The translations under genes and the position numbers were made by a program. Positions 36,172 to 45,210 of a stretch of 64,000 nt of DNA are shown here, in pieces. Origin of the DNA: Flavobacterium frigidimaris (lineage in GTDB: Bacteria > Bacteroidota > Bacteroidia > Flavobacteriales > Flavobacteriaceae). Each line of letters starts with the position of its first letter. Position 1 is the first letter of the stretch. The DNA lies in NCBI GenBank assembly GCA_900129595.1, contig FQWG01000002.1, forward strand, positions 248,001-312,000, written 5' to 3'. Below the pieces are notes generated by a model. The model made no database searches. It saw nothing but the letters and a program-made list of their open reading frames with translations, and was not told the DNA's origin.

Positions 36172-37089
36172 ATGAAAACAACTTTTTACAGCAACGGAAA
36201 ACTTTTAATTACGGGCGAATATTTAGTCTTAGACGGCGCAAGAGCTTTTGCATTACCCACAAAATTTGGACAAGACTTAGTTATCGAAAACAGCTCAAAC
36301 CAGGAAATTCAATGGAAGAGCTATAATTACGACGAACAGCTTTGGTACGAAGACACTATTTCTTTTGCTGAAATAATTAATAATACCGAAAGCAAAATCG
36401 AAACTGTAAAAACGACTTTAATCAATATTTTGCACGAAGCATATCTTCTAAATCCTGGTTTTATAAACAACTCAGAAGGATATAATATCAGCACACAACT
36501 TACATTTCCTAAAAATTGGGGATTAGGCACATCATCAACTTTATTGAACAATATTGCTCAGTGGACGAATATAGATGCGTTTACCCTCTTAAAAAATAGT
36601 TTCGGAGGCAGTGGTTATGATATTGCCTGCGCTCAAAACGACACGCCAATTGTGTATCGACTGGAACAAAATTTGCCTGTAGTAGAAACGGTTAATTTCA
36701 ATCCGGATTTTACATCCAGTATCTTTTTCGTTTACCTTAATAAAAAACAGAATAGCAAAACAGCCATTAGCGCTTATTACAACAACAAAAATCAAAACTT
36801 AGCGCACAATATTATTGACAACAATAAAATCACAGCTGCCATCCTCAACGCAAAAACACTGAAAGAATTTGCTTTTGCAGTAGAAAAACATGAGATCCAT
36901 CTGAGCAATATTCTGGAAATACGAACTATTAAAGAGGCTGCTTTTCCTGATTTTAATGGTGTTGTAAAAAGTCTGGGAGCATGGGGAGGCGATTTTGTAA
37001 TGGTAATTTCAAAAGGGAACCCAACAGCCTATTTTGCCTCAAAAGGATACGAAACGATTCTTACTTACAATGAAATGATATTGATTTAG
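36172..37089 (+). CDS. GYDIA-family GHMP kinase (mevalonate-pathway associated)
   Basis: From the ATG at 36172 (MKTTFYSNGKLLITGEYLVL) the protein has 305 residues. It shows the GHMP N-terminal motif KLLITGEYLVLDGARA, the ATP loop NWGLGTSSTLLNN in place of PxGxGLGSSA, and GGSGYDIACAQ, the motif after which the GYDIA family is named. The C-terminal motif GAWGGDFVMVI is also present. It lies 121 bp after mvaA and probably phosphorylates mevalonate or phosphomevalonate. The precise substrate is not certain from sequence. The open frame upstream of 36172 is not homologous to the family. Confidence 0.9.
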   Translation: MKTTFYSNGKLLITGEYLVLDGARAFALPTKFGQDLVIENSSNQEIQWKSYNYDEQLWYEDTISFAEIINNTESKIETVKTTLINILHEAYLLNPGFINNSEGYNISTQLTFPKNWGLGTSSTLLNNIAQWTNIDAFTLLKNSFGGSGYDIACAQNDTPIVYRLEQNLPVVETVNFNPDFTSSIFFVYLNKKQNSKTAISAYYNNKNQNLAHNIIDNNKITAAILNAKTLKEFAFAVEKHEIHLSNILEIRTIKEAAFPDFNGVVKSLGAWGGDFVMVISKGNPTAYFASKGYETILTYNEMILI

Positions 37090-37196
37090 AAAGATTGTTT
37101 TAAAAACAACACACTCAACAACTCAATACTATTATCTGTCTTTTCAAATTTTCAAAACCGAGAAAAGCTTTAAGTCAAAAAAATGTAATCCATAAA

Positions 37197-37232
37197 AAAA
37201 CCCGAAACATTCATCTGAACGTTTCGGGTTTT
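37197..37232. terminator. Terminator between the convergent GHMP kinase and ppiD genes
   Basis: AAAACCCGAAAC (37197-37208) and GTTTCGGGTTTT (37221-37232) form a 12-bp perfect stem around a 12-base loop. A T run follows on the minus strand, so it terminates ppiD best and possibly both genes. Confidence 0.85.
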
Positions 37233-37258
37233 ATATTTAAACCTTTATTTACTAAAAA

Positions 37259-39358
37259 CTAGTAATTAAATTGTAATCTGTTATCTTCGATTTTAGCATT
37301 GCTTTTTAAAGCTGGTAAAATTCTGCTTGCGTCATTTGCGCTTTGAGCTTTTACTTTAGCAACATACTCAGCATGATTTGCAAGAGCAGGCGCTTTTACT
37401 GTACTAATATTTTTTACTACATAAACTCCGGTATTTCCTTCAATTGGAGCAGAGATTTTATTTGCAGTCAATGCGAATGCATTACCAACAACTTTAGGCT
37501 CTTGTCCAACTCCACCAGGTAAAACCGGGTTATCCATAGTAACGTCAGCAGCTTGCTGAACTGCAACACCAGCGCTCTTAGCAACAGCTTCTATTGTAGA
37601 ACCTGTCATTTTAGCTTTTAGCATTTCAGCTTTTTTCTTATTTTTCAAAATTGACTCAACATAAGGTCTTGCTACCGTAACAGAAACTAAACCTGATTTG
37701 TTTTCGCTTTTGTATTGAGCAATTACGTGTCCGATGTTAGCGATTTCAAAACGTTTTACGTCTCCAACGCTAGTTTCTTTATCGTAAGCCCATCTAATGA
37801 TGTTACGTTGGTTTCCTAAAGGACCAAATGCTTCATCCATAGCTTTTGCAGTTACAGGAGGTGCAATTTTTAAACCTAATTCTTTTGCTGTAGCATTGAA
37901 ATCTTTTTTCTCAGCATCCATTTCAAATTTAGTTGCCAATGTAAATACTTTATCAGAAGTAGCTTCAGATGGCTCGATTTTCTGAGCAATTGTAGCTAAA
38001 CGAATTCCGTCTTGTTTATCTGTAATTTTGATAATGTGAAATCCAAAAGGAGTTTCTACTAAACCAACTTTTCCAATTCCGTTATTGAATACAAAATCAT
38101 TGAATGGTTTTACCATTTGGTTTGGACCAAAATAACCTAAATCACCACCTTGTTGTGCAGATGAATCATCAGAGCTTGTAAAAGCTAACATCATGAAACT
38201 ATCCGGATTTGCCTGAACCTGAGCTAAAATTTCTTCTGCTTTGGCTTTAGCTTCTTCTTTCGTTCTTTTTTCTTTTTGGTTTGGAGTCTGAGATCCTTCG
38301 TAACCAATTAAGATATGACTTGCTTTTGCATTAACACCGGCTTTAAATCCTAAAGACTTAGAAATTGCATAGTATCTTCCAAAAACGTACGGTCCGTATA
38401 TTGCTCCTGCAGGTAAACTGAATAATTTATCAGCATCGATAGCCGGTAAAGCATTTTTAGGTACATAAGTTGAATCGTAAGGAACATCAGAATTTGAGTT
38501 TACGAATTCAGCAATATTTGTTGCGTTTCTAAAACCTGGCAAAGTATCATTTTTACCTGTTTTTGCATTGTACTCTACTCTTCCGTTTAATAAAGCAGTG
38601 ATTTTAGCTTTGATTTCAGCTTCGTCTTCTTTTGAAGCTTTGTCTTCTACTAAAACATATTGAATTTCACGAGTTGCATCCGCTTTGAATTTTTTCTCGT
38701 TTTTCTTCATATAATCTACAATTTCTGAATCAGAAATTTTTACATCGCTGTCTTTTATAGAAGAATATAATGCAGCAGCATAAGCAAAGTTTACTTTGTT
38801 CGCTTCCATTTCATATTTCAATTTTCCTTCACTGGCTGTAGTATAAAGACCTGCTTTTACTAATGTGCTGTAGATTTGGAATTTTGCATTTAACTCAGCA
38901 TCTTTTTCTTTTTCAGAAATATATTGTGCTGCCTCAGGATTAGCTTTAAAGTATTCTTTAAATTTAGCTACGTCAAAAGCACCGGCTGCATTTAAAAACA
39001 TTGGGTTTTTACCAATATTCGGATCTGATTTTAAAACTTCAAGTAAATGTTTTTCACCTACTCTTAATCCTAATTTATCAAACTGAGAAGATAATAATGC
39101 GATCGAAACCTCTTGATCCCAAACTCTGTTTGCAGCTTCAGTGGAAGTAATTCCTTGACCACTTTTTTCAACATTACTCACTTTAACTCTAAAGTCTTCA
39201 AATGAAATATCTTTTCCGTCGATGCTTCCTACATCTTTTGAACTTTGACCGAAACTTCCTCTAGTGAAAAGATCTTGTATTATAAATGCAAATAATGCAA
39301 GTGCAATAACTCCTATCAATAAAGCGGAACGCTGTCTAATTTTTGCTAAAACTGCCAT
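37259..39358 (-). CDS. ppiD: Periplasmic peptidyl-prolyl isomerase PpiD/SurA-type chaperone
   Basis: From the ATG at 39358 (MAVLAKIRQRSALLIGVIAL) the protein has 699 residues. It has an N-terminal inner-membrane anchor (about 12-30), a SurA_N-like chaperone region (about 40-230), a parvulin domain (about 340-460 with ASHILIGYEGSQT, QGGDLGYFGPNQMVKPFNDF, VETPFGFHIIKITDK) and a second degenerate parvulin-like part at the C terminus. This is the PpiD arrangement; it assists folding of outer-membrane and secreted proteins. It is the last gene of the minus-strand envelope cluster beginning with coaX. Confidence 0.93.
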   Translation of the reverse strand: MAVLAKIRQRSALLIGVIALALFAFIIQDLFTRGSFGQSSKDVGSIDGKDISFEDFRVKVSNVEKSGQGITSTEAANRVWDQEVSIALLSSQFDKLGLRVGEKHLLEVLKSDPNIGKNPMFLNAAGAFDVAKFKEYFKANPEAAQYISEKEKDAELNAKFQIYSTLVKAGLYTTASEGKLKYEMEANKVNFAYAAALYSSIKDSDVKISDSEIVDYMKKNEKKFKADATREIQYVLVEDKASKEDEAEIKAKITALLNGRVEYNAKTGKNDTLPGFRNATNIAEFVNSNSDVPYDSTYVPKNALPAIDADKLFSLPAGAIYGPYVFGRYYAISKSLGFKAGVNAKASHILIGYEGSQTPNQKEKRTKEEAKAKAEEILAQVQANPDSFMMLAFTSSDDSSAQQGGDLGYFGPNQMVKPFNDFVFNNGIGKVGLVETPFGFHIIKITDKQDGIRLATIAQKIEPSEATSDKVFTLATKFEMDAEKKDFNATAKELGLKIAPPVTAKAMDEAFGPLGNQRNIIRWAYDKETSVGDVKRFEIANIGHVIAQYKSENKSGLVSVTVARPYVESILKNKKKAEMLKAKMTGSTIEAVAKSAGVAVQQAADVTMDNPVLPGGVGQEPKVVGNAFALTANKISAPIEGNTGVYVVKNISTVKAPALANHAEYVAKVKAQSANDASRILPALKSNAKIEDNRLQFNY

Positions 39359-39466
39359 TTTTATTATCGTTAATTTTATATTCAGTTTGCGAAAATACAA
39401 TTATCTAGTTAATAACAATACAACTAGGGTTTTATTTTACACAATTTTTTTCATTAATTTAAAAAA

Positions 39467-40729
39467 TCACTCTTTTATTGTCAATTTAACCAATTCAATT
39501 TTCTTATTTGAAGCTTCTTCAATTACAAAATGATAGCTGTCTATCACTATTTCGTCGCCTTTTTGAGGAATTTCTTTGGTAGAATTAACAATAAAACCGC
39601 CTAAGGTTCCGTAAGAATCTTCTTCAGGAATATCCAGCTTATAAGTTTCATTCAGGTATTCGACATCTAATCTGGCAGAAAACAAATACCTGCCTTCACC
39701 CAATTCTTTTTCGATCAGCTCTTCTTCATCAGAATCGTGCTCGTCTTCAATCTCTCCAAAAAGCTCTTCTACTATATCTTCTATCGTAATGATTCCTGAG
39801 GTCCCTCCGTATTCATCTAAAACAACCGCCACGTTTTTTCTTTTCTTAATCAATAAATTAAGCGCATCTTTTATCAAAATAGTCTGCGGAACAAACTCTA
39901 CAGTCATTAAAACTGATTTTATCGTTTTTGGTTTTTTAAACAAATCAAACGAATGCACATAACCCACAATATCATCAACTGAGTTCTGACTTACTATGAT
40001 TTTCGAATAACCTGTTTCGATGAATAATTCTTTAAGATCCGTGATACTGTCAAACAAATCAATATCGACAATTTCCGTACGCGGCGTCATGATATCGCGG
40101 GCTTTTACACCTGAGAATTCTAACGCATTCTGAAAGATCTGAATTTCCGAATCGACTTCTTCATCGTCTTCGACAGAATTCATTTGCTCGGTAATATAAT
40201 TTCCGAGTTCTATTTTACTAAAATACAACTGTACCTGATCGCCTTCTGTCTTGAAAAATTTCTGCAGGACAAAATCCGAAATCCAGATAAAAAAAGTAGA
40301 GATATAATAAAACAGCCTATAAAACAGATAGGCCGGAATTGCAAAAAACTTAATTAATGAATTGGCATAAATCTGAAAAAAGACTTTTGGAAAAAACTCT
40401 GCTGTTATTAAAACTATAAAAGTTGAAATTACGGTCTGAACTAACAAACTGGTCAGATCAGAAAAATGAAATCCTAAATTGACAATACATTTTAGAATTA
40501 AATCCCCCATATAAAAGCCATAAACTACCAATGCTACATTGTTGCCAATAAGCATTGCAGCAATAAACTTTGAAGGATTCTCAGTAAGTTTCGTTAAGAT
40601 TTGTGATAAAAAATTATCTTGTTTTTTTTCTATTTCAAGATAAATTTTATTCGAGGAAACAAAAGCTATTTCCATTCCTGAAAAAAATGCCGATAGTATT
40701 AAACATAGTATTATAATACTAATTTCCAT
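39467..40729 (-). CDS. CNNM/CorC-family protein with CBS pair (hemolysin-like)
   Basis: The 420-residue protein has a DUF21 transmembrane domain (about 1-175, starting EISIIILCLILSAFFSGMEIAFVSSN), a CBS pair (about 205-325 with VKARDIMTPRTEIVDID and VVLDEYGGTSGIITIEDIVEE) and the CorC_HlyC C-terminal domain (SARLDVEYLNETYKLDI, DSYGTLGGFIVN). Family members export Mg2+ or otherwise affect divalent-cation balance. GldE, a gliding-motility protein, also belongs to this family, but no gld gene is adjacent here, so I keep the general name. It starts 3 bp after the 64-residue gene. Confidence 0.92.
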   Translation of the reverse strand: MEISIIILCLILSAFFSGMEIAFVSSNKIYLEIEKKQDNFLSQILTKLTENPSKFIAAMLIGNNVALVVYGFYMGDLILKCIVNLGFHFSDLTSLLVQTVISTFIVLITAEFFPKVFFQIYANSLIKFFAIPAYLFYRLFYYISTFFIWISDFVLQKFFKTEGDQVQLYFSKIELGNYITEQMNSVEDDEEVDSEIQIFQNALEFSGVKARDIMTPRTEIVDIDLFDSITDLKELFIETGYSKIIVSQNSVDDIVGYVHSFDLFKKPKTIKSVLMTVEFVPQTILIKDALNLLIKKRKNVAVVLDEYGGTSGIITIEDIVEELFGEIEDEHDSDEEELIEKELGEGRYLFSARLDVEYLNETYKLDIPEEDSYGTLGGFIVNSTKEIPQKGDEIVIDSYHFVIEEASNKKIELVKLTIKE

Positions 40730-40732
40730 TTT

Positions 40733-40927
40733 TTACTGTTTTTTGTTACGATCATCGAATTTCCTGGCAAATCTTCTTCTGAAGAAAAACATAAAAATCG
40801 CCATACCTGAAATAATAAAACTCAGCGTGGCACCATCATTGCCTTCGTTTATCTTTGTAACTCCGTCATAGATAAAGTAAACTGCAAATGCCAAGTAAAC
40901 GTATTGTGTATATTTTAAATAACCCAT
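40733..40927 (-). CDS. Small two-helix membrane protein
   Basis: The 64-residue protein has two hydrophobic segments (about 6-22, YTQYVYLAFAVYFIYDG, and 34-50, LSFIISGMAIFMFFFRR) and a positively charged C terminus (RRRFARKFDDRNKKQ). It is packed between lptC (2 bp) and the CNNM gene (3 bp), so it is part of the same operon. I do not recognise a family. The position suggests an accessory role for the envelope proteins around it. Confidence 0.75.
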   Translation of the reverse strand: MGYLKYTQYVYLAFAVYFIYDGVTKINEGNDGATLSFIISGMAIFMFFFRRRFARKFDDRNKKQ

Positions 40928-40929
40928 AA

Positions 40930-41487
40930 TTATATTTTTTCGTCTGATTCTATTTCGCCACTTACACGTTGCGAATTAATCACTTTAAAATCTTTACTAA
41001 AATCAATTCCCTGACCATAAGAAACCCCTTTTGCATCGGTCAGCTTAAACTTTCTTTCGGTATAAAACCACTCGTTTTTCTGATCAAAATACAATTGCTC
41101 CGTTTCAAGTATCTGCCCTGTTTCTGATGTAATCTTCACTTTTCCCTGCAAATCTATTATGCCGGTTGGCTTGTATGAGACTGCATAATTTGACACTATA
41201 AAAGTACGCTTTTGTTTTTTATCATATAACGTAACATCGATTCCTTTTGGAAATTCCGTAAAAGGAAATTCCAAATTAGAATAATCTAACATTTTTGGAC
41301 TTTTAAGAACTCCTGTAATCAGTCCGGAATCAGTATATCTAATATTAACAGTATCTGCATCACTTCCGGGAACAAACTCTGAGAAGTTAATTTTCTGAAC
41401 TTCCTTAAAATTACTTTCGCATCCAAAAAACAGTGTCACAGTAAAAACTGTGACAGCCGCTATAATATATCTCTTTGGTAAATTCAT
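40930..41487 (-). CDS. lptC: LPS export protein LptC, lipoprotein form
   Basis: The 185-residue protein has a lipobox (LFFGC, Cys23) rather than the single membrane helix of E. coli LptC, and a beta-jellyroll-like body (RYTDSGLITGVLKSPKMLDY, EFPKGIDVTLYDK, GKVKITSETGQILETEQLYF) typical of LptC/YrbK. It passes lipopolysaccharide from the LptBFG transporter towards LptA and the outer membrane. It follows the outer membrane protein gene by 51 bp. Confidence 0.88.
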   Translation of the reverse strand: MNLPKRYIIAAVTVFTVTLFFGCESNFKEVQKINFSEFVPGSDADTVNIRYTDSGLITGVLKSPKMLDYSNLEFPFTEFPKGIDVTLYDKKQKRTFIVSNYAVSYKPTGIIDLQGKVKITSETGQILETEQLYFDQKNEWFYTERKFKLTDAKGVSYGQGIDFSKDFKVINSQRVSGEIESDEKI

Positions 41488-41538
41488 TTGCCAAATGTAG
41501 TAAATTGTATGAGCTTAAAAAAGCGCAAAAGTGTATCT

Positions 41539-42771
41539 TTAGTTGAATTTACTTTTCACAAACCATCTGTCATTGAAAGAAAAACTCAAACTAAAGTTGA
41601 AATAATTCTCCTGAATTAAATCTGCAGAGGTTGTTCCTCTTTTACCAAACTCTAAACCAACGTTTACATTTGAGAAAGATCCGTTACCAAGAGGAATCCC
41701 GGCACCTAAGCTCATTCCAACATCATTGATTGATTCGTTATTGACAACAAGGCCCAGTTTCTCGTATTTTAATCCGGCTCTATAGGTAATTCTGCTTAAA
41801 TGACTGGTAAATGAAGCATAATTAGGGATATAATATCCTCCTATTGCATATTTCTGATACTTTTCATAACGCACATTATCTGCTGCATTGTAATAATTGG
41901 CAAGTTGTCCGTTACCCTGAAAAGCAAGTGTAGTACCTACTAACCATTTTCTTGCCTCACCTATACCTGCACCCAATGTAATTTTATTTGGCAGTTTTAG
42001 ATTGGTTTCAATTGCCGGGCCTAAATAAGGGTCCGGATCACCATCTACCGCAATAACTCTTGTACTGTTTGAATTTAATGTACTTGCAAAAGTATAGCTC
42101 AAACTCGTGAACAAGCTTAGTTTTTTATCAATTTTTGTTTGATACATTGTACCAATATTAAAACTAACACCTGACAATTCAGAAGTATTCGTTTCCTGAG
42201 TACCGTTTTGAATTCCTGTAGCAAGCTCTACACTGGTAGTTGTAATTTTACCAAAATTATATTGTGCATCAGCTCCAATATTCCACTTCGGTGTGATTTT
42301 ATATCCTAAACCGGCAAACACTTTATTGACTCCGCCTTTTCCCTGAAGCTGTGAACTTGTTCCGTCTACTACAGCTGTCTGATCATTTAGAATTTTATAC
42401 CCAACTGAAGTTACAGGCACTAAACCAAACGCTGCACCAAATTTCCCCATTGGGATTCCCAATGCCAAATAATCGAAAGTAGACCTTTGTGCTTTTGCAG
42501 ATTCATCAGTAGTTTTTAAAGTATTTGAGCCAAAAGTTCCTCCAACAGTAAAAACAGTTTGTCTTAAACTAGCGTAACTGGATGGGTTTTCAATATTCAA
42601 ATGGATACTATCCTGCTCTACCGAAACTCCTGCCATAGACCTATTTTCAAGAGTTCCTTTAAATCTGACATCTCCAATTCCGAAGAAAGAATAAGGAGAA
42701 GCAGTACCCTGTTGAGCAAATGAAACGAACGAGATAAGCAAACAAGCGCTTACTATAATTTTTTTAATCAT
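41539..42771 (-). CDS. Outer membrane beta-barrel protein (FadL/PorV-like)
   Basis: The 410-residue protein has a signal peptide (MIKKIIVSACLLISFVSFAQ) followed at once by SPYSFFGIGDVRFKGTLENR and a run of alternating amphipathic strands (LGIPMGKFGAAFGLVPVT, WNIGADAQYNFGKITTTS, FSFNDRWFVKSKFN). The small N-terminal NPSSYA motif resembles the FadL/OmpP1/PorV group of 14-stranded barrels. The transported substrate, if any, is unknown. Its start overlaps the coaX end by 8 bp, so the two are coupled. Confidence 0.8.
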   Translation of the reverse strand: MIKKIIVSACLLISFVSFAQQGTASPYSFFGIGDVRFKGTLENRSMAGVSVEQDSIHLNIENPSSYASLRQTVFTVGGTFGSNTLKTTDESAKAQRSTFDYLALGIPMGKFGAAFGLVPVTSVGYKILNDQTAVVDGTSSQLQGKGGVNKVFAGLGYKITPKWNIGADAQYNFGKITTTSVELATGIQNGTQETNTSELSGVSFNIGTMYQTKIDKKLSLFTSLSYTFASTLNSNSTRVIAVDGDPDPYLGPAIETNLKLPNKITLGAGIGEARKWLVGTTLAFQGNGQLANYYNAADNVRYEKYQKYAIGGYYIPNYASFTSHLSRITYRAGLKYEKLGLVVNNESINDVGMSLGAGIPLGNGSFSNVNVGLEFGKRGTTSADLIQENYFNFSLSFSFNDRWFVKSKFN

Positions 42772-43498
42772 TGTCGATTTTATATTGAAATGTTTGGTTC
42801 AAACTTTCTAAAAGGAAATTTGAATTGGCAAATATGGTATTTTTTAATCGTTTAGCCAAAAAAACTGCATCACCTCCCGTTAAAATTATTATAAAATTTG
42901 AAAAGTTTGCCCGATATTCATCGATAAAACCGTCAATCTCATAGACGAACCCATTCACAACGCCGGAATGAATGGCTTGTGCTGTTGAGTTTCCTATATA
43001 CAACTCAGGCACCTCAAAAGCCAGCAAAGGCAGTTTAGCCGTGTAATTATGTAATGCTTCGTAACGCAATCGCAGACCCGGAGAGATGGCTCCGCCCAAA
43101 TAATTATCATTTTCGTCGATGAAATCGTAGGTAATGCAAGTTCCGGCATCAATTACTAATCTGTTTTGCTTAGGAAACTGCAGGGTTGCTCCCGAAGCCA
43201 AAACCATCCTGTCGATCCCTAACGTTTTTGGGGTCGCATATTTATTTACAAAAGGATAAACATCTTCGTGGGTTAAAAAATGAATGTTTAACTCGTTTTC
43301 GAAAGCCAAAAAGGATTGCTTTTCGACGTTTCCGACTGAAGCAACAACCAAATCAGAACAGTTTGGAAATTTTTTTAAAATTTTTTCAATTTTTTTTTCA
43401 AGCTCATTTTTCTCAAAAACAAAATTTTCAAGAACAGTACTTCCCTCAAATACAGCCGCTTTAATCCGGGTATTTCCAACATCAACCGTTAAAATCAT
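42764..43498 (-). CDS. coaX: Type III pantothenate kinase
   Basis: From the ATG at 43498 (MILTVDVGNTRIKAAVFEG) the protein has 244 residues, the normal CoaX length. The ASKHA-fold motifs are visible: DVGNTRIK (phosphate 1), GIDRMVLASGA, IDAGTCITYDFID (phosphate 2), GGAISPGLRLRYEAL and ILTGGDAVFL. It phosphorylates pantothenate in the first step of CoA synthesis and needs a monovalent cation. The start lies about 100 bp from the divergent tRNA-Phe gene. It heads the envelope cluster. Confidence 0.96.
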   Translation of the reverse strand: MILTVDVGNTRIKAAVFEGSTVLENFVFEKNELEKKIEKILKKFPNCSDLVVASVGNVEKQSFLAFENELNIHFLTHEDVYPFVNKYATPKTLGIDRMVLASGATLQFPKQNRLVIDAGTCITYDFIDENDNYLGGAISPGLRLRYEALHNYTAKLPLLAFEVPELYIGNSTAQAIHSGVVNGFVYEIDGFIDEYRANFSNFIIILTGGDAVFLAKRLKNTIFANSNFLLESLNQTFQYKIDND

Positions 43499-43551
43499 CT
43501 TTACTTTTTTATCAGTGCGAAGATACGAATTGATTTTTTTAAAAAAATGTT

Positions 43552-43581
43552 TTGGATAAATGAAAAATGATTCTATCTTTG
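43552..43581 (+). promoter_or_regulatory. Promoter of the tRNA-Phe gene
   Basis: TTG at 43552-43554 and TATCTTTG at 43574-43581 are spaced by 19 bp, an excellent match to the Bacteroidota consensus. The tRNA begins 17 bp after the -7 box. Confidence 0.8.
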
Positions 43582-43597
43582 CACCCGCAATCAGCAC

Positions 43598-43670
43598 GGT
43601 GCCTTAGCTCAGATGGTAGAGCAATGGACTGAAAATCCATGTGTCCCTGGTTCGATCCCTGGAGGCACCA
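43598..43670 (+). tRNA. tRNA-Phe (GAA)
   Basis: A 73-base cloverleaf: acceptor GGTGCCT pairs with AGGCACC, the D arm holds AGCTCAGATGGTAGAGC, the anticodon loop is CTGAAAA with anticodon GAA, and the T arm contains GGTTCGATCCC. The discriminator base is A, and the CCA end is not encoded (CCG follows). A terminator begins 6 bp downstream, so the gene is monocistronic. Confidence 0.98.
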
Positions 43671-43675
43671 CCGTT

Positions 43676-43710
43676 AAAACCCGAATAGCAATATTCGGGT
43701 TTTTTGTTTT
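43676..43710 (+). terminator. Intrinsic terminator after tRNA-Phe
   Basis: AAAACCCGAATA (43676-43687) and TATTCGGGTTTT (43692-43703) form a 12-bp perfect stem around GCAA, with a following T tract. Confidence 0.93.
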
Positions 43711-43736
43711 ATAGCCTTTTGGGCAAATTCCAAAGT

Positions 43737-43860
43737 TTTACCGCAAGGTTCGCTTAGATTTTTACCTAAGGTTATGTTGAGAAAACACAAAGTTCGCAAA
43801 GCTTTATGATAAAGCTTTGCGAACTTTGTGTTTTTACTTTGCAATCTTTGCGGTTATTTT
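43737..43860. repeat. Nested palindromic repeat (GCAAAG family)
   Basis: At the centre a 25-bp perfect inverted repeat (43782-43806 with 43810-43834) encloses a 3-base loop; its core is ACAAAGTTCGCAAAGC. Outside it, ACCGCAA near 43740 and TTGCGGT near 43853 form a second, outer arm pair. The units (CTTTGCGAAC, GCAAAG, CCGCAA) are those of the element at 13.73-13.90 kb. No coding sequence lies in the 220-bp gap between the tRNA and the next gene. Confidence 0.75.
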
Positions 43861-43890
43861 TTTTCAATTAAATATGGTTTCGAAAAAAAA

Positions 43891-45210
43891 TTATTGATGA
43901 AACACAGAAACTGCAGGAAAATAATATCCTGAAAAATTTACAGATCCTGTTTTAGCTCCTGAATTGGCGTTGAACAAATAAAGATTATTGATCGCGAAAT
44001 TCGCACCAAAACCTTCATTTACCGTATTTACCACCAAAGTATTTTTCTTTCGGTCATAACCAATTCCTGCACCATATAAGATATTCGAATCAGTTAAAGT
44101 GATAAAAGGTGTGGTCAATGACTCTGGAGTTCCATTGTATTTATACACTTGTTTACCACCGCTAAAACTGCCGTTTTTAGCAATAAAAACATCATTTTTA
44201 GCAGCTGCTATAGATCCCGGATGCCATGCTCCCCAGCTTCCGTAAGCCTGAAAACCTAATGCAATTTCTTTTACTTCAAGCGTATTCGAATCTATGCTGA
44301 TAAGATTTTTACCTCCTGCTGCCCATACTTTTTTATCATCGGTAACAGCAAATCCTAAAACGATACCCGGAATAGTTTTTTCGACTGCCAATGTTGAAGC
44401 ATTAATAACAATCACCCCTTTTAAAGCTGACAACGCAAAAATATAACCGTTAGCCTTAACAATATCGCCTACCTGACCTGTAATACCTTCGATTTGCCCA
44501 TTTACCTCCATCGTATTCAGATCAAGTTTAAATATCCCTTTACCGGCAGTCAGCAGGGCGTGGTTTTCGTCAATACCTACTACTGCACGCCAGTCATTTC
44601 CACCTTTAGCCGGAATTCTTTTTTCTTCTTTTAATGAATAAGCATCTGCTACTACAACTGGTCCGCCAACTTTAGAAACTAAAAATAGTTTTTTATTTAT
44701 CAGGGCCCCGAATTCTAATGTAGACGATGCCGGTTTTAAATCCTTATCCGGATTTACTTTTACAAAAACACTGTCTTCTATGGCTTTTGTATCATATCTA
44801 TAAAACCCTACTGTTCCCGTTCCGTGACCAAACCAGCCTTCATTGATCATAAAGAAACCATTTTCATACGCTCCGTAAGTATGAATATCATAGGCAAGAG
44901 ACACTTTTCCGCCATCATTTTTAGCGGTCATTGTAATTTTAAAATCACCTCTGGCTACTGGTTTAAAAATATAAGTAGAATCAGACCCTACAACATTTCC
45001 ATTTACAGTCCATTCAAAGGAAACATTTTTTCTGTCTGCTAATTTTGAGCTTAATTGAAGTGTTTTTCCAATGGTTAAAGTATCTTTCAATTGCTGTTCA
45101 CCTTTTATTACAGGAGGCGCTGTAAAATCATCATCATTATTACATGAAACTGTAAGCATCATCAAAGAGGCAATTGCAATTAATGGCCTGGAAAAAAATT
45201 GATTTTTCAT
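43891..45210 (-). CDS. DUF5074-type beta-propeller surface lipoprotein under cobalamin control (BtuG-like)
   Basis: The 439-residue protein has a lipobox (LMMLTVSC, Cys23) followed by NNDDD, a sequence context favourable for surface export in Bacteroidota. Next is a PKD-like domain (about 35-110, SFEWTVNGNVVGSDS, GDFKITMTAKNDGGK), then repeated propeller blades (about 115-439; VGFYRYDTKAIEDSVF, VVADAYSLKEEKRIPAKG, GIFKLDLNTMEVNGQI, VIVINASTLAVEKTIPG), as in DUF5074/YncE-like proteins. A cobalamin riboswitch lies upstream on the same strand. BtuG, the surface cobalamin-binding lipoprotein of Bacteroides, is also a beta-propeller lipoprotein, so a role in B12 capture is likely but inferred. No btuB or other vitamin B12 gene is adjacent. 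Confidence 0.8.
   Translation of the reverse strand: MKNQFFSRPLIAIASLMMLTVSCNNDDDFTAPPVIKGEQQLKDTLTIGKTLQLSSKLADRKNVSFEWTVNGNVVGSDSTYIFKPVARGDFKITMTAKNDGGKVSLAYDIHTYGAYENGFFMINEGWFGHGTGTVGFYRYDTKAIEDSVFVKVNPDKDLKPASSTLEFGALINKKLFLVSKVGGPVVVADAYSLKEEKRIPAKGGNDWRAVVGIDENHALLTAGKGIFKLDLNTMEVNGQIEGITGQVGDIVKANGYIFALSALKGVIVINASTLAVEKTIPGIVLGFAVTDDKKVWAAGGKNLISIDSNTLEVKEIALGFQAYGSWGAWHPGSIAAAKNDVFIAKNGSFSGGKQVYKYNGTPESLTTPFITLTDSNILYGAGIGYDRKKNTLVVNTVNEGFGANFAINNLYLFNANSGAKTGSVNFSGYYFPAVSVFHQ

Noticed and set aside
39467..40729. Naming the CNNM/CorC protein gldE
   Set aside because: GldE belongs to this family, but the usual gld neighbours are missing and the sequence alone does not separate the two.
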